DNA of 64,000 bases from Pseudomonas fluorescens. Lineage in GTDB: Bacteria > Pseudomonadota > Gammaproteobacteria > Pseudomonadales > Pseudomonadaceae. The notes under the pieces were generated by a model that saw only the letters and a program-made list of their open reading frames with translations, searched no databases and was not told the origin of the DNA. The stretch is taken from positions 3,009,501 to 3,073,500 of the forward strand of contig NZ_LR134318.1 in the NCBI RefSeq assembly GCF_900636825.1, in the 5' to 3' direction. Numbering within the stretch: position 1 is the stretch's first letter; every line of letters starts with the position of its first letter. This document shows, piece after piece, positions 53,442 to 62,007 of this stretch. A program made the position numbers and the translations under genes.

Positions 53442-54017
53442 TTACACGTGGTGTTCGCGCAGCAACTGGCGTGCGGAGTCCGCCATCACCGGTAGCGCGC
53501 CGGCGAGCATCAGGACGTCTTTGAGCACCAGGCGTCCGGCGCCGGACAGATAAGGGAAGCCATGTTGCGCATCACCGAGCGCGCCGACCCAGGCTTCAGG
53601 CGTGGTGAGCAAAAAGCTCAGCGTGACCAGCGGCGTAGCGAAGGCCAAGGCTGCGCCCAACAGCCCGGTACGCCGCGAAATGGCATTGGAAAGCACCAGC
53701 AGACCGATAAGGATTTCGACGATGCCAAGGCCGGTTGAAAAGCCGTAGGTGTTATTCGCGGTTTGCCAAACGCGCTTGTCTGCGTTCAACTCGCCTTCAT
53801 GGGTGAGGTGCGCTTTGTAGTCTTCGGGATGCTGGTAGAAGAACGACATGACCGGGCTGTTGGCAACAAAAGGCGTGATGCTGTCGGCTTCATAGGGAAC
53901 GAATTTCAGCGCGCCGATCGACAGAAAAACCACGGCGATCGCCAAGCGCATGATTGTTGTTCCGCCGGTGTCGGCTTTGCTGATAAAACGCAGCCAGGCA
54001 ATAAAGGATGTGGGCAT
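53442..54017 (-). CDS. rclC: Reactive chlorine resistance membrane protein RclC (DUF417)
   Basis: A 191-residue inner-membrane protein with four helices. FVPYEADSITPFVANSPVMS and FFYQHPEDYKAHLTHEGE are nearly identical to E. coli RclC (YkgB), as are RVWQTANNTYGFSTGLGIVE and GFPYLSGAGRLVLKDVLML. RclC contributes to survival of hypochlorous acid in E. coli by an unknown mechanism. The start MPTSFIAWLRF at 54017 has GAGAAG upstream. It diverges from an RclR-type regulator, which should activate it. Confidence 0.9.
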   Translation of the reverse strand: MPTSFIAWLRFISKADTGGTTIMRLAIAVVFLSIGALKFVPYEADSITPFVANSPVMSFFYQHPEDYKAHLTHEGELNADKRVWQTANNTYGFSTGLGIVEILIGLLVLSNAISRRTGLLGAALAFATPLVTLSFLLTTPEAWVGALGDAQHGFPYLSGAGRLVLKDVLMLAGALPVMADSARQLLREHHV

Positions 54018-54114
54018 GGGACTTCTCCAGGTGTTTGAATGTGGAGCAAGTCTGCTGCGGATCTAACGGGCGGTTTTGTGCGTCCTGCTCAATTTTTTAA
54101 GCGAAGCTCTCAAA

Positions 54115-55020
54115 ATGAATTCGATCGATAAGCTCATCAGCCTGGCGAACGTGCGCGGCAGCCTGGATCTGCGCTGTCAGTTTCAGGGCGATTGGGCGCG
54201 AGACCACGAGCAGGAAGTCCTGGGCAAGGCGCCTTACCACGTCGTACTGAAGGGAGAATGTCGGGTCGAGTTTCCAGACGGACAACGCCTGCCCATGCGC
54301 GCCGGCGATATCCTGCTGTTGCCGCGCGGGGCGCCGCACATCCTGCACAGCGTCGGCAAGACGGTTGCGCCGAGCACGCCGAGTCTGGTGGCAAATACGC
54401 CGCTGCCGCTCTATCGCATTGGTGGGGTGACGGCGGATCTGGACATGCTTTGCGGCGGCTTTCACTACAACCGAACGTCGCTGTTGTTCGCCGCGCTGCC
54501 CGAACACCTGGTGATTCCCAGCGCCGCCCTGCCCGCCAGTGCGCCACTGCCGGCGCTGGTGGAAATGCTGCGCGGTGAAGCGGACAGCGAGCAGGCTGGC
54601 GCGCATTACTTGCTCGACGCTTTGTCCCAGGCACTGTTCACCTGGATCTTGCGCGCTCACCTCGCCAGCCACGGTCAACACACCGGCACGCTGGCCTTGC
54701 TGTCCGATCAGCGTCTGGGTCGGGCCTGGCAGTCCATGCTGGAAGATCCTGCGCATGAGTGGACCGTTGACGCGCTCGCGGACATCGCCAGCATGTCGCG
54801 CGCGACCTTCATGCGCGCCTTCGTCCGGGTAGCGGGCGTGTCGCCGTGGGCGTTACTGACTCAGGTGCGCATGGAGTTAGCGTTCAATTTGCTGAGCCAT
54901 TCACACTTGGGTTTGAACGACATTGCCGCTCAGGTCGGCTATCAATCCCAAGCGGCTTTCAGCAAAAAATTCAAGGAAACCTATGGAGAGGCGCCGGGGC
55001 GAGTGAGGCGCGGATTGTGA
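54115..55020 (+). CDS. rclR: AraC-family reactive-chlorine sensor RclR
   Basis: A 301-residue activator with an N-terminal cupin (AraC_binding_2/cupin_6 type, about 10-130) and a C-terminal double helix-turn-helix (DALADIASMSRATFMRAFVR, LNDIAAQVGYQSQAAFSKKF). E. coli RclR senses HOCl through Cys21 and Cys89. Here Cys21 is at the same position (DLRCQF) and a second cysteine at 113 (MLCGGF) aligns by context with the E. coli VCG site. It diverges from rclC across 97 bases. The start at 54115 (MNSIDKLISL) matches the E. coli length at the N-terminus. Confidence 0.85.
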   Translation: MNSIDKLISLANVRGSLDLRCQFQGDWARDHEQEVLGKAPYHVVLKGECRVEFPDGQRLPMRAGDILLLPRGAPHILHSVGKTVAPSTPSLVANTPLPLYRIGGVTADLDMLCGGFHYNRTSLLFAALPEHLVIPSAALPASAPLPALVEMLRGEADSEQAGAHYLLDALSQALFTWILRAHLASHGQHTGTLALLSDQRLGRAWQSMLEDPAHEWTVDALADIASMSRATFMRAFVRVAGVSPWALLTQVRMELAFNLLSHSHLGLNDIAAQVGYQSQAAFSKKFKETYGEAPGRVRRGL

Positions 55021-55036
55021 CCCTGTGAGTCAGCGA

Positions 55037-55675
55037 TTACCGAATCACCCGATAGATCTCGGCCACCACTCGCATGACCGCGTCTTCGACTGTTCCTTCG
55101 TTACGGCACAGAAACCAGCCCTGGTCAGCAATCGCTTGTTCAAACCGCTCGGTACAAGCGACGTGTTCTGCGTGCTTCTGAATCACCGTTCCGCCCAGGC
55201 CACGCGGACGGTTTTTTGCTCTCGCCCATGACGTTTGCGCGGTCGTGATCACGCCAACGTGCAGATCCGGCACCCGCACGTTGCGCTCCATGTTCAATTG
55301 CAGAATCTCGGCGAACGGGACGGTTCGGCGAAATGCGGCGTCCGACGGATACCAGCGATCAATGAGGATGATGCTGCCCGTGGGCTGTCGAGGCAGCACG
55401 TGCTGGGAGATCCAGCGGCGGCTCTCGGCGAATTGCTGACAGACCGCCCACTCCAGATCCCGCGTGGGGTTTCTGGCGAGTTCGTTGACCAGCGCCATGG
55501 TCTGGCCCCGGTCGGGATCACTCTTGCGCTCGCACAGCCGAATGACTTTCTGACCGCCCGCCCGCAGCTCCTTGGTGATGGCCTCGAGCAGCGTGGTTTT
55601 GCCGACTCCCTTGGGCCCGTCGAGGGTGATGAAAAGCGGCGTATCGACGGCTGGGTCAATCATCCGAAGGGTCAT
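55037..55675 (-). CDS. Thymidylate-kinase-like P-loop kinase
   Basis: A 212-residue protein resembling dTMP kinase. LFITLDGPKGVGKTTLLEAI is the P-loop and IILIDRWYPSDAAFRR the DR(W/Y) substrate motif; the lid region QTSWARAKNRPRG replaces the classic RxxxR lid of Tmk. It is not in the usual tmk-holB context. It overlaps the MarR gene by 20 bases, so it is co-translated with a regulator. It may be an accessory nucleotide kinase or have another substrate. An ATG at 55663 is an alternative start. Confidence 0.7.
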   Translation of the reverse strand: MTLRMIDPAVDTPLFITLDGPKGVGKTTLLEAITKELRAGGQKVIRLCERKSDPDRGQTMALVNELARNPTRDLEWAVCQQFAESRRWISQHVLPRQPTGSIILIDRWYPSDAAFRRTVPFAEILQLNMERNVRVPDLHVGVITTAQTSWARAKNRPRGLGGTVIQKHAEHVACTERFEQAIADQGWFLCRNEGTVEDAVMRVVAEIYRVIR

Positions 55676-56126
55676 AACTGTTCACATTCGGCACTTGCAC
55701 ATGCAGGCGACCGAGCAGATCGATCAGCGTGTCGACTTCCGCTGCGGTCAAGCCACTGAGCAGCCGCGCCTCACGCTCGAGTGCCACTTTCAGCACCCGG
55801 TCATGCAGTTCCTTGCCGGTGGGGGTCAGTCGCACGGTGTAACGCCGTGCATCCTTGGGATCGATTTGACTGGTAATCCGCCCCGCTGCCTCCAGCGTCT
55901 GCAATGAACGGCTGACAGCGCTCTTGTCGAGGCCGATGGCCTGGCAGATGCGATTGGCGGTGATGTCGGATTCGACCGCCAGCATCGAAAGCATCCGCCA
56001 TTCCACCACGCCGATTCCGAAATGCTTGCGATAGCACTGGGAAGCGCCCGTGGCGAGTTTGTTCGCCAGGAATGTCACCAGACCCGGTACGTAACGCGAC
56101 AGATTCAGCTGGGTATCGCTAGACAT
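55656..56126 (-). CDS. MarR-family transcriptional regulator
   Basis: A 156-residue winged-helix regulator. The recognition region is ITANRICQAIGLDKSAVSRS then LQTLEAAGRITSQIDPKDAR RYTVRLTPTG, with the wing residues D-x-R typical of MarR. It diverges from the Rieske oxygenase genes. A perfect TTGGTTG-N6-CAACCAA repeat lies 34 bases before its start. It therefore probably represses itself, the kinase-like gene and the oxygenase operon until an aromatic ligand binds. Confidence 0.87.
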   Translation of the reverse strand: MSSDTQLNLSRYVPGLVTFLANKLATGASQCYRKHFGIGVVEWRMLSMLAVESDITANRICQAIGLDKSAVSRSLQTLEAAGRITSQIDPKDARRYTVRLTPTGKELHDRVLKVALEREARLLSGLTAAEVDTLIDLLGRLHVQVPNVNSYDPSDD

Positions 56127-56159
56127 CAAGAAAACACCGTAGATCAGAGATCGTGCAAT

Positions 56160-56179
56160 TTGGTTGACACCGCAACCAA
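56160..56179. promoter_or_regulatory. Candidate MarR operator
   Basis: TTGGTTG (56160-56166) and CAACCAA (56173-56179) form a perfect inverted repeat with a 6-base centre, in the 292-base region between the MarR and VanB-like genes and nearest the MarR start. The size and spacing suit a dimeric winged-helix regulator. Function inferred. Confidence 0.5.
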
Positions 56180-56418
56180 TTTGCCCGAGGATTTGCTCAG
56201 TCAAACAGTGCGGTCAGTGCGCCGCATCATAGCCGTAGCACAACCTCAAAAAAATAATTATCAGGTCTTGCTTATGAATCCTCGCCAGCCGTGTCCGTCC
56301 CAGTCTGTCGTGACGAGACTCCCTCGCTGCTTCCTCGCCCCCGGCTGATTCCCGTCTAGCCAGCAGCCCATTCTTTCCGTTTTTTTTCAGCCGTCACTTC
56401 AATGTGGAGGGAGAAGTC

Positions 56419-57372
56419 ATGCTTCACGTCAAGGTCACCCGCAAGGCCGTCGAGGCAGAAGGTATCTGCAGTTTCGAGCTGTGTTCCGTCGACGGTCAGG
56501 CGTTGCCGCCGTTCAGCGCCGGTGCGCATATCGATATTCATATCGCCGATGGCCTCATCCGGCAGTATTCGCTGTGCAATGACAGCCAGGAGCGGCACCG
56601 CTATGTCATCAGCGTGCTGAAAGATCCTGCATCCCGTGGCGGGTCGGCGGCAATGCACGACACTCTCCAACAAGGCCAGACGCTGAGCATCAGCGAACCA
56701 CGCAATCTCTTTCCATTGGCACCCGCAGCCAAGCGTCACCTGCTGTTCGGTGGCGGCATCGGCATTACGCCAATGCTGGCGATGGCCCATGAACTGCAGC
56801 ACCAGCACGCCGATTTCCAATTGCATTACAGCTTTCGATCCGCTGAGCGCGCGGCGTTTATTGGCGACATCGGCCGAGCGCCGTTCGCCGGACGCGTGCA
56901 CTTGCATGACGACAGCGGCTCAACCGCACAAGCACTCGATGCAACCGCCCTGCTCGCCAAGCCGGATAAGGAAAGCCATGTCTATGTGTGCGGCCCAACC
57001 GGCTTCATGAACTTCATTATCGCGACGGCACAGGCCGCTGGCTGGCCCGAAGTGCAGATCCATCGCGAGTTTTTCACCGCCGCGCCCATTGATCAGAGCG
57101 CTGACACGTCCTTCGAAGTGCAGTTGGCCAGCAGCGGGCAGATCTTTTACATCCCCGCCGACCGGAGCGTTTTCGAGGTGCTTGATGAGGCCGGAATCGC
57201 CATCGAGTCGTCTTGCGAGCAAGGCGTGTGTGGCACCTGCGTGATCGGGCTGCTCGACGGCGTTGCCGATCATCGTGACCAGTTCATGACCGCCGCAGAA
57301 CACGCAGCCAATGACCGTTTCACGCCGTGCTGCTCACGGGCGAAATCCCCTCGTCTGATAGTGGACCTCTGA
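56419..57372 (+). CDS. VanB-like oxygenase reductase (FMN/NAD/2Fe-2S)
   Basis: A 317-residue class IA phthalate-dioxygenase-reductase-type protein. It passes NADH electrons to the oxygenase encoded next. The flavin site is LIRQYSLCNDSQERHRYVIS, the NAD site LLFGGGIGITPMLAMAHELQ, and the C-terminal ferredoxin holds CEQGVCGTCVIGLLDG plus a later CC. The order FMN-NAD-2Fe2S is that of VanB. GGAG lies 5 bases before the ATG at 56419. It forms an operon with the Rieske gene 37 bases downstream. The substrate of the pair is unknown. Confidence 0.9.
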   Translation: MLHVKVTRKAVEAEGICSFELCSVDGQALPPFSAGAHIDIHIADGLIRQYSLCNDSQERHRYVISVLKDPASRGGSAAMHDTLQQGQTLSISEPRNLFPLAPAAKRHLLFGGGIGITPMLAMAHELQHQHADFQLHYSFRSAERAAFIGDIGRAPFAGRVHLHDDSGSTAQALDATALLAKPDKESHVYVCGPTGFMNFIIATAQAAGWPEVQIHREFFTAAPIDQSADTSFEVQLASSGQIFYIPADRSVFEVLDEAGIAIESSCEQGVCGTCVIGLLDGVADHRDQFMTAAEHAANDRFTPCCSRAKSPRLIVDL

Positions 57373-57409
57373 CCCCAATACGAGCCATAGCCGCTCGCAG
57401 GAGAACGTT

Positions 57410-58495
57410 ATGCCAACCACCGCTCTGCCCCTCGCCCATAACATTGCGCCCGGCGCCGCGCCGGTTTTCCCCCTGGATCAATGGTACGTCGCCGCGTTGA
57501 GCCGCGAGCTGCAAAAGCAGCCCATCGGCCGGACGCTGCTGAACAAACCTGTGGTGCTGTTTCGCACCGCGGATAACCAGGTTGCCGCGCTGGAAGACCG
57601 CTGCTGCCATCGCGCATTGCCGCTGTCCAGCGGCACCGTTGAAGCCGGCGGTTTGCGTTGCGGCTATCACGGCCTGCTGTTTGACGACGGCGGTCAATGC
57701 ATCGAAATTCCCGGCCAGGACAAGATTCCGAGCAAAGCCAGGGTGCCCGCCTACCCCGTCTGCGAACAGGATCAGATCATCTGGATCTGGTTCGGCAGTG
57801 CGCAGCATCCGCAGCCGACGTGCGCGCCGCCGGCCTACGATGTGCACAGCAGCGGCAAATACCTGTTCGATGGTGATGTTTACCACTACGACGCGCCCTA
57901 TCAGCTCATCCACGACAACCTCATGGACCTCAGCCACTTGGGCTACGTGCATCTACACACCATCGGCGGCAACGCCAGCATCCACATGAATGCGCAGATG
58001 CGCGTGGAAGGCGACGATTCGATGGTGCGCGTCGTGCGGCACATGCCCGACTCCGTGCCGCCACCGACCTACAGCGCAGCCTACCCGTTCAAAGGCAATA
58101 TCGATCGCTGGCAGGAAATCGAATTTCACGTCAATCACTTGCGCATCTGGACCGGCGCCACCGATGCCGGCACCGATGATCTGAACAACCCTGAGCGTGG
58201 CGGTTTTCATATGCGTGGCTTTCACGGGGTAACACCGGAAACCGAGACCACCAGCCACTATTTCTGGACCATGGCGACCAATGCGGAGCACGACCCGGAA
58301 ACCGTCAAAGCCAACGTTGTACATCAGACCCGGCTGACGTTCGATGAGGACAAGGTGGTAATCGAAGCGCAGTACCGCAACATGTGCCGTTTCGGCACGC
58401 GGCCGATGATCGATATTCACGTCGACGCGGGTGCCAATCGCGCTCGCCGAATCATCGAGCGCTTGCGCAACTCGTCATTTCAAGAGCGCCCTTGA
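57410..58495 (+). CDS. VanA-like Rieske oxygenase
   Basis: A 361-residue aromatic ring-hydroxylating or O-demethylating oxygenase. The Rieske centre is DRCCHRALPLSSG then RCGYHGLLF (C-x-H...C-x2-H). The mononuclear iron site is in DNLMDLSHLGYVHLHT with the bridging aspartate. VanA, dicamba O-demethylase and similar enzymes share this single-subunit plan. The N-terminus DQWYVAALSRELQKQPIGRT is typical. A strong terminator follows. Electrons come from the VanB-like partner. A methoxylated aromatic is the likeliest substrate, though N-demethylation or hydroxylation is possible. Confidence 0.9.
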   Translation: MPTTALPLAHNIAPGAAPVFPLDQWYVAALSRELQKQPIGRTLLNKPVVLFRTADNQVAALEDRCCHRALPLSSGTVEAGGLRCGYHGLLFDDGGQCIEIPGQDKIPSKARVPAYPVCEQDQIIWIWFGSAQHPQPTCAPPAYDVHSSGKYLFDGDVYHYDAPYQLIHDNLMDLSHLGYVHLHTIGGNASIHMNAQMRVEGDDSMVRVVRHMPDSVPPPTYSAAYPFKGNIDRWQEIEFHVNHLRIWTGATDAGTDDLNNPERGGFHMRGFHGVTPETETTSHYFWTMATNAEHDPETVKANVVHQTRLTFDEDKVVIEAQYRNMCRFGTRPMIDIHVDAGANRARRIIERLRNSSFQERP

Positions 58496-58502
58496 AAGCC
58501 AG

Positions 58503-58541
58503 GATCGTCCGAACGCTCGCGCCGCGTTCGGACGATCTTTT
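58503..58541. terminator. Strong terminator between convergent operons
   Basis: GATCGTCCGAACGC (58503-58516) and GCGTTCGGACGATC (58524-58537) form a perfect 14-bp stem with a 7-base loop and a TTTT tail. It ends the VanAB-like operon and lies just past the sulfatase stop on the other strand. Confidence 0.9.
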
Positions 58542-58546
58542 GACCT

Positions 58547-60178
58547 TTAGCGCGACGGAAACACCACGCCGACCTGCTCGGCATACTTGCGCCACGCGGC
58601 CTTGAGGCGTTCAACCGTCTGTGGCTGGGCAGTTGCGAGATCATGGGTTTCCCCACGATCTTGCGTGACATCGAACAACTGCCATTGCGGCGGTTGCGCG
58701 TGATCGCCAAAACCGGTTTGCGGTCGCATGCCGAGCAATTTGAGATTGCCCTCGCGGTAGTAAGCATTACCGAACAACTCGCCGGCCAGATTGCCGCCAA
58801 CGTGAGGACTGTTGTCGCCCTTGAGCATTGGCAGAATCGAGCGGCCAGTGATCGGGTGCTTGCCCGGCTCGTTTGGCACGGTGATTCCCGCCAATTCGAG
58901 AAAGGTCGGCGCCAGATCGTCTACCCGCGCCACGCCTGTTTCCACACCCTGACGACGCAGTGTCTTTGGCAGTTGAATGATCGCCGGCACGCTGATCCCG
59001 CCTTCAGCCGTAGTGCCCTTGAACAGGTGAAACGGCGCCGCGCTGACTTCCGCCCAGCGCAAGCCGTAGTCGATTTGCGAACCTGGCTTCCCGAGATTGC
59101 TCAGGCTGTTATCGGTGTGCGCACCGGGCGGATAGAACTGCGCGTGGTTTTCCGCCGCGGCACCGTTATCCGACATGAACACGATCAGCGTGTTGTCGTA
59201 CTGACCGCTTTCGCGCAAGTAGTCGATCACCCGGCCGATGTTGTGGTCGAGGTTGTCGACCATCGCCGCGTAGATCTCCATTTTTCGCGCTTCGAGCTTT
59301 TGCTGCTCAGCGCTCAATTGCTCCCAGCCCGGCAGTTTCGGGTTCGCTGGCAATGGGTTTGCCGGCTGGAAATCCGCGGCCAACAGCCCGAGCTTTTTCA
59401 GCCGTTCGATGCGCGACAGCCGCACGCTGTCGTAGCCTTGATCAAAACGCCCGCGGTATTTATCCAGGTATTCCTTGGGCGCTTGCAATGGCCAATGCGG
59501 CGCGGTGTAGGCCGCATAGGCAAAGAAGGGTTTGCCTTGGCGCTGGCTGTTTTGCAGATAACCGAGCAGTTTGTCGGTATAGAAATCGGTGGAATAGAAC
59601 GTCTCGGGCACCTCGACCGCCTGGCCGTTTTCGCGGTAATGCACTTGCTCCAACGCGCTCGGCGCAACGCTGGCCGGTTTGAAGTGCGACGCGCCGCCTT
59701 CGAGCAGCGTGAAGGACTGCTCGAAACCACGTCGATCCGGGCCTTGGTCGGCTTCCAGGCCCAAGTGCCACTTGCCCACCATCGAGGTGTTGTAACCGCC
59801 CGCTTTGAGCAGTTCGGCGACTGAATAGGCGCGCCCGTTCAGGTAACCTTCATAGCCGGGCTTGCCGCGCTGAAACGGCTGCAACGCTTCGGCCATGGTG
59901 CCCAGCCCGACCAGGTGATTGTCGGTGCCGGACATCAGCATAGAGCGAGTGATCGAACAGGTCGGCGCCGCATACATGCTGGTGAACTGCACGCCCTGCC
60001 GGGCCAGTTCATCCAGCCGCGGCGTATGAATTTCGCCGCCGTAACTGGCCAGATCCGAATAGCCGAGATCGTCCGCCACGATCAGCAAAATATTCGGTTG
60101 GCTGGCCGCCATGGCCACGCCACTGCCCATTGTCAGGATGCAACACAGTGCCGCCAGCGGTATCCGCGATAGAACCAT
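58547..60178 (-). CDS. Exported sulfatase with atypical active-site signature
   Basis: A 543-residue alkaline-phosphatase-fold sulfatase with a Sec signal peptide (about 1-24, GVAMAASQ). Metal motifs are clear: NILLIVADDLGYSDLASYGG, SMVGKWHLG, APHWPL and FMSDNGAAAENH. The nucleophile signature reads C-S-I-T-R (APTCSITRSMLMSG). In known sulfatases the third residue is Pro or Ala, which formylglycine-generating enzyme recognises. GTDNHLVGLGTMAEAL is close to the AtsA-type arylsulfatases. It is the last gene of a six-gene operon, 37 bases after the cyclase gene. Whether it is converted to formylglycine is open. Confidence 0.87.
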   Translation of the reverse strand: MVLSRIPLAALCCILTMGSGVAMAASQPNILLIVADDLGYSDLASYGGEIHTPRLDELARQGVQFTSMYAAPTCSITRSMLMSGTDNHLVGLGTMAEALQPFQRGKPGYEGYLNGRAYSVAELLKAGGYNTSMVGKWHLGLEADQGPDRRGFEQSFTLLEGGASHFKPASVAPSALEQVHYRENGQAVEVPETFYSTDFYTDKLLGYLQNSQRQGKPFFAYAAYTAPHWPLQAPKEYLDKYRGRFDQGYDSVRLSRIERLKKLGLLAADFQPANPLPANPKLPGWEQLSAEQQKLEARKMEIYAAMVDNLDHNIGRVIDYLRESGQYDNTLIVFMSDNGAAAENHAQFYPPGAHTDNSLSNLGKPGSQIDYGLRWAEVSAAPFHLFKGTTAEGGISVPAIIQLPKTLRRQGVETGVARVDDLAPTFLELAGITVPNEPGKHPITGRSILPMLKGDNSPHVGGNLAGELFGNAYYREGNLKLLGMRPQTGFGDHAQPPQWQLFDVTQDRGETHDLATAQPQTVERLKAAWRKYAEQVGVVFPSR

Positions 60179-60215
60179 CGGTTTTTCTCTTATTGTCATT
60201 GAAGGAGCGTGTCGA

Positions 60216-61019
60216 TCAGACTGCTTGTTCTTCGAAAATCGCCACGGCGCGCACAAACCCTGCGGACGCGTGGCGAATCTTGTACGGGAAGCATGACACC
60301 GTGAAACCGCTGGCCGGCAGCGATTCAAGGTTGGCGAGTTTTTCCATCTGTCCATAGCCGATATCACGCCCGGCCTTGTGGCCTTCCCAGATGATCGAGG
60401 CATCGCCGCTGGCAGCAAAACGTTCGCGGGTGAATTTGAACGGCGCGTCCCAGCTCCAGGCGTCCGTGCCGACCACGCGCACGCCGCGTTCCAACAGGTA
60501 CATCGTCGCCTCGCGCCCCATGCCGATCCCGGCATCGAGATAGCCCGGCTGGCCGAACAGCGCGCCGGCACGGGTGTTGATCAGCACGATATCCAACGGC
60601 CGCAGCGTATGGCCGATGCGTGCCAGTTCGGCTTCGACCTCTGCGGCGGTGACCACATGACCGTCCGGCAAGTGGCGAAAATCCAGCTTCACGCCGGGCT
60701 GCAAGCACCAGTCCAGCGGCAACTCATCAATGCCAAACGCCGGCTCGCCGCCATCGGTGGTCGACGCGTAATGCCATGGCGCGTCCATGTGCGTGCCGCT
60801 GTGCGTGGTGATCTGCAAACGCTCGGCGGCCCACGATTCATTGCCGGGCATTTGCTCCAGCTGCAAACCCGGAAACATCGCGGCCATTTCCGGCCAGCCT
60901 TGCTGGTGGTCCATGTAATCGATGTGCGGCAACAGCGGCGGCGGGTCTGTGTACGGGTTGTTATCGAGGGTCACGGAAAGGTCGACCAATCGACGTTTAC
61001 GCTGGGTTGGCTGTGACAT
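60216..61019 (-). CDS. Cyclase-family metal hydrolase (kynurenine formamidase-like)
   Basis: A 267-residue protein of the cyclase family. The metal-binding signature is TTHSGTHMDAPWHYAS (H-x-GTH-x-D-x-P-x-H), preceded by VDLSVTLDNNPYTDPPP. Relatives include kynurenine formamidase, isatin hydrolase and lactone- or ring-opening hydrolases in catabolic operons. No kyn genes are nearby, so a step in the operon's own aromatic/lactone route is likelier. It overlaps the dehydrogenase gene by 23 bases. Confidence 0.83.
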   Translation of the reverse strand: MSQPTQRKRRLVDLSVTLDNNPYTDPPPLLPHIDYMDHQQGWPEMAAMFPGLQLEQMPGNESWAAERLQITTHSGTHMDAPWHYASTTDGGEPAFGIDELPLDWCLQPGVKLDFRHLPDGHVVTAAEVEAELARIGHTLRPLDIVLINTRAGALFGQPGYLDAGIGMGREATMYLLERGVRVVGTDAWSWDAPFKFTRERFAASGDASIIWEGHKAGRDIGYGQMEKLANLESLPASGFTVSCFPYKIRHASAGFVRAVAIFEEQAV

Positions 61020-61998
61020 GGGACGAATCTCCGGGCAGCGGCAGATGCCGATAAGGGGCTGGATTGAGGGCGTTGCGGATCAGCGCGGCGACGTTGCCGT
61101 CATGGCTGAAGCCGGCAGCGCGGGCAAGTGGGGTTTTCAGGGGCGGCATGCGCCCGAACAAGGTTTCGAGGTTTTGATCGGCAGCGAAACTGATCAGCGC
61201 GCGGCGCTGTTCGCCGTAACTCGCGGCCAGCCCATCGATGACCTGAGCGATGGACAAATGCAGCACCGGCAGTTGCCAGACTCGCTGTTGCGCAGTGGCG
61301 GTATCCAGTTCGGCGGCATGGATCAGGTTGTTCACGCAACAGCGCGCCGACATCCACCACGCCGTCGCCTCGGGCGAGACCGGGCAGCAATAATCAGCGC
61401 CTTCGGCAAAGGCACGCATCAAGTCACTCATGAACGCCGAGCGCAAACCGTTGGGTTCGCGCGGGCGAGCAACAATGCCCGGCAGGCGTACCGCGCGGCC
61501 ATCAACTTCACCGCGCCGACCGAGGTCGACCAGCGCGCGCTCGACCATCGCCTTGTGCGTGCCGTAAGACAGCTGCGGCCGCAGCTCGGCCTGCTCGTTC
61601 ATCTTCGCTGGCAGATCAGCGCCGTACACCGCGACGCTGCTGGCATACACCAACACTGGCGGCCGCGCGCCGGTGCGCATCTGATCAAGCAGTTCGAGGC
61701 TGGCCAACAGATTGACTTGATAACCCAGCTCGTAATGGGTTTCCGCCGTGCCGCCGGGAATGCTCACCAGATGGAACACCACGTCGATGCCATCGGCCAG
61801 AATCCGGCGCATCAGCGCGGTGTCGGTCACGCTACCACTGTGTCGGCGTACGCGCGGATCGTTCGGCAAGCCTTGTACATCAGTGTCCAGTGCCAGTAAC
61901 GAACGGATCACTTGTCCGCGCAGGCTGCCGCGCGCCAGCAGGCAGCGCAGCAGTTCGCGACCGACGAAGCCATTGGCTCCGGTAATCAATACACGCAT
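60997..61998 (-). CDS. NAD-dependent epimerase/dehydratase, DenD-like (D-erythronate dehydrogenase type)
   Basis: A 333-residue extended SDR. TGANGFVGRELLRCLLARG is the NAD loop, VVFHLVSIPGGTAETHYELG and VYASSVAVYGADLP the central part, and SYGTHKAMVE the catalytic YxxxK. VVFHLVSI and the IVARPREPNGLRSAFMSDLM segment are typical of the DenD/LigC-like sugar-acid group. It lies between the FAH hydrolase (9-base gap) and cyclase genes. D-erythronate use normally needs DenB/DenK kinases, which are absent, so another hydroxy acid is probable. Confidence 0.8.
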   Translation of the reverse strand: MRVLITGANGFVGRELLRCLLARGSLRGQVIRSLLALDTDVQGLPNDPRVRRHSGSVTDTALMRRILADGIDVVFHLVSIPGGTAETHYELGYQVNLLASLELLDQMRTGARPPVLVYASSVAVYGADLPAKMNEQAELRPQLSYGTHKAMVERALVDLGRRGEVDGRAVRLPGIVARPREPNGLRSAFMSDLMRAFAEGADYCCPVSPEATAWWMSARCCVNNLIHAAELDTATAQQRVWQLPVLHLSIAQVIDGLAASYGEQRRALISFAADQNLETLFGRMPPLKTPLARAAGFSHDGNVAALIRNALNPAPYRHLPLPGDSSHVTANPA

Positions 61999-62007
61999 GG
62001 GCGGCCC

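Noticed and set aside
58643..59824. 393-codon + frame opposite the sulfatase
   Set aside because: Shadow frame with no protein-like motifs. The sulfatase reading frame has all metal-site motifs.
60997..61998. Naming the SDR denD and the pathway erythronate use
   Set aside because: The companion kinase and other den genes are absent, so only a DenD-like label is justified.
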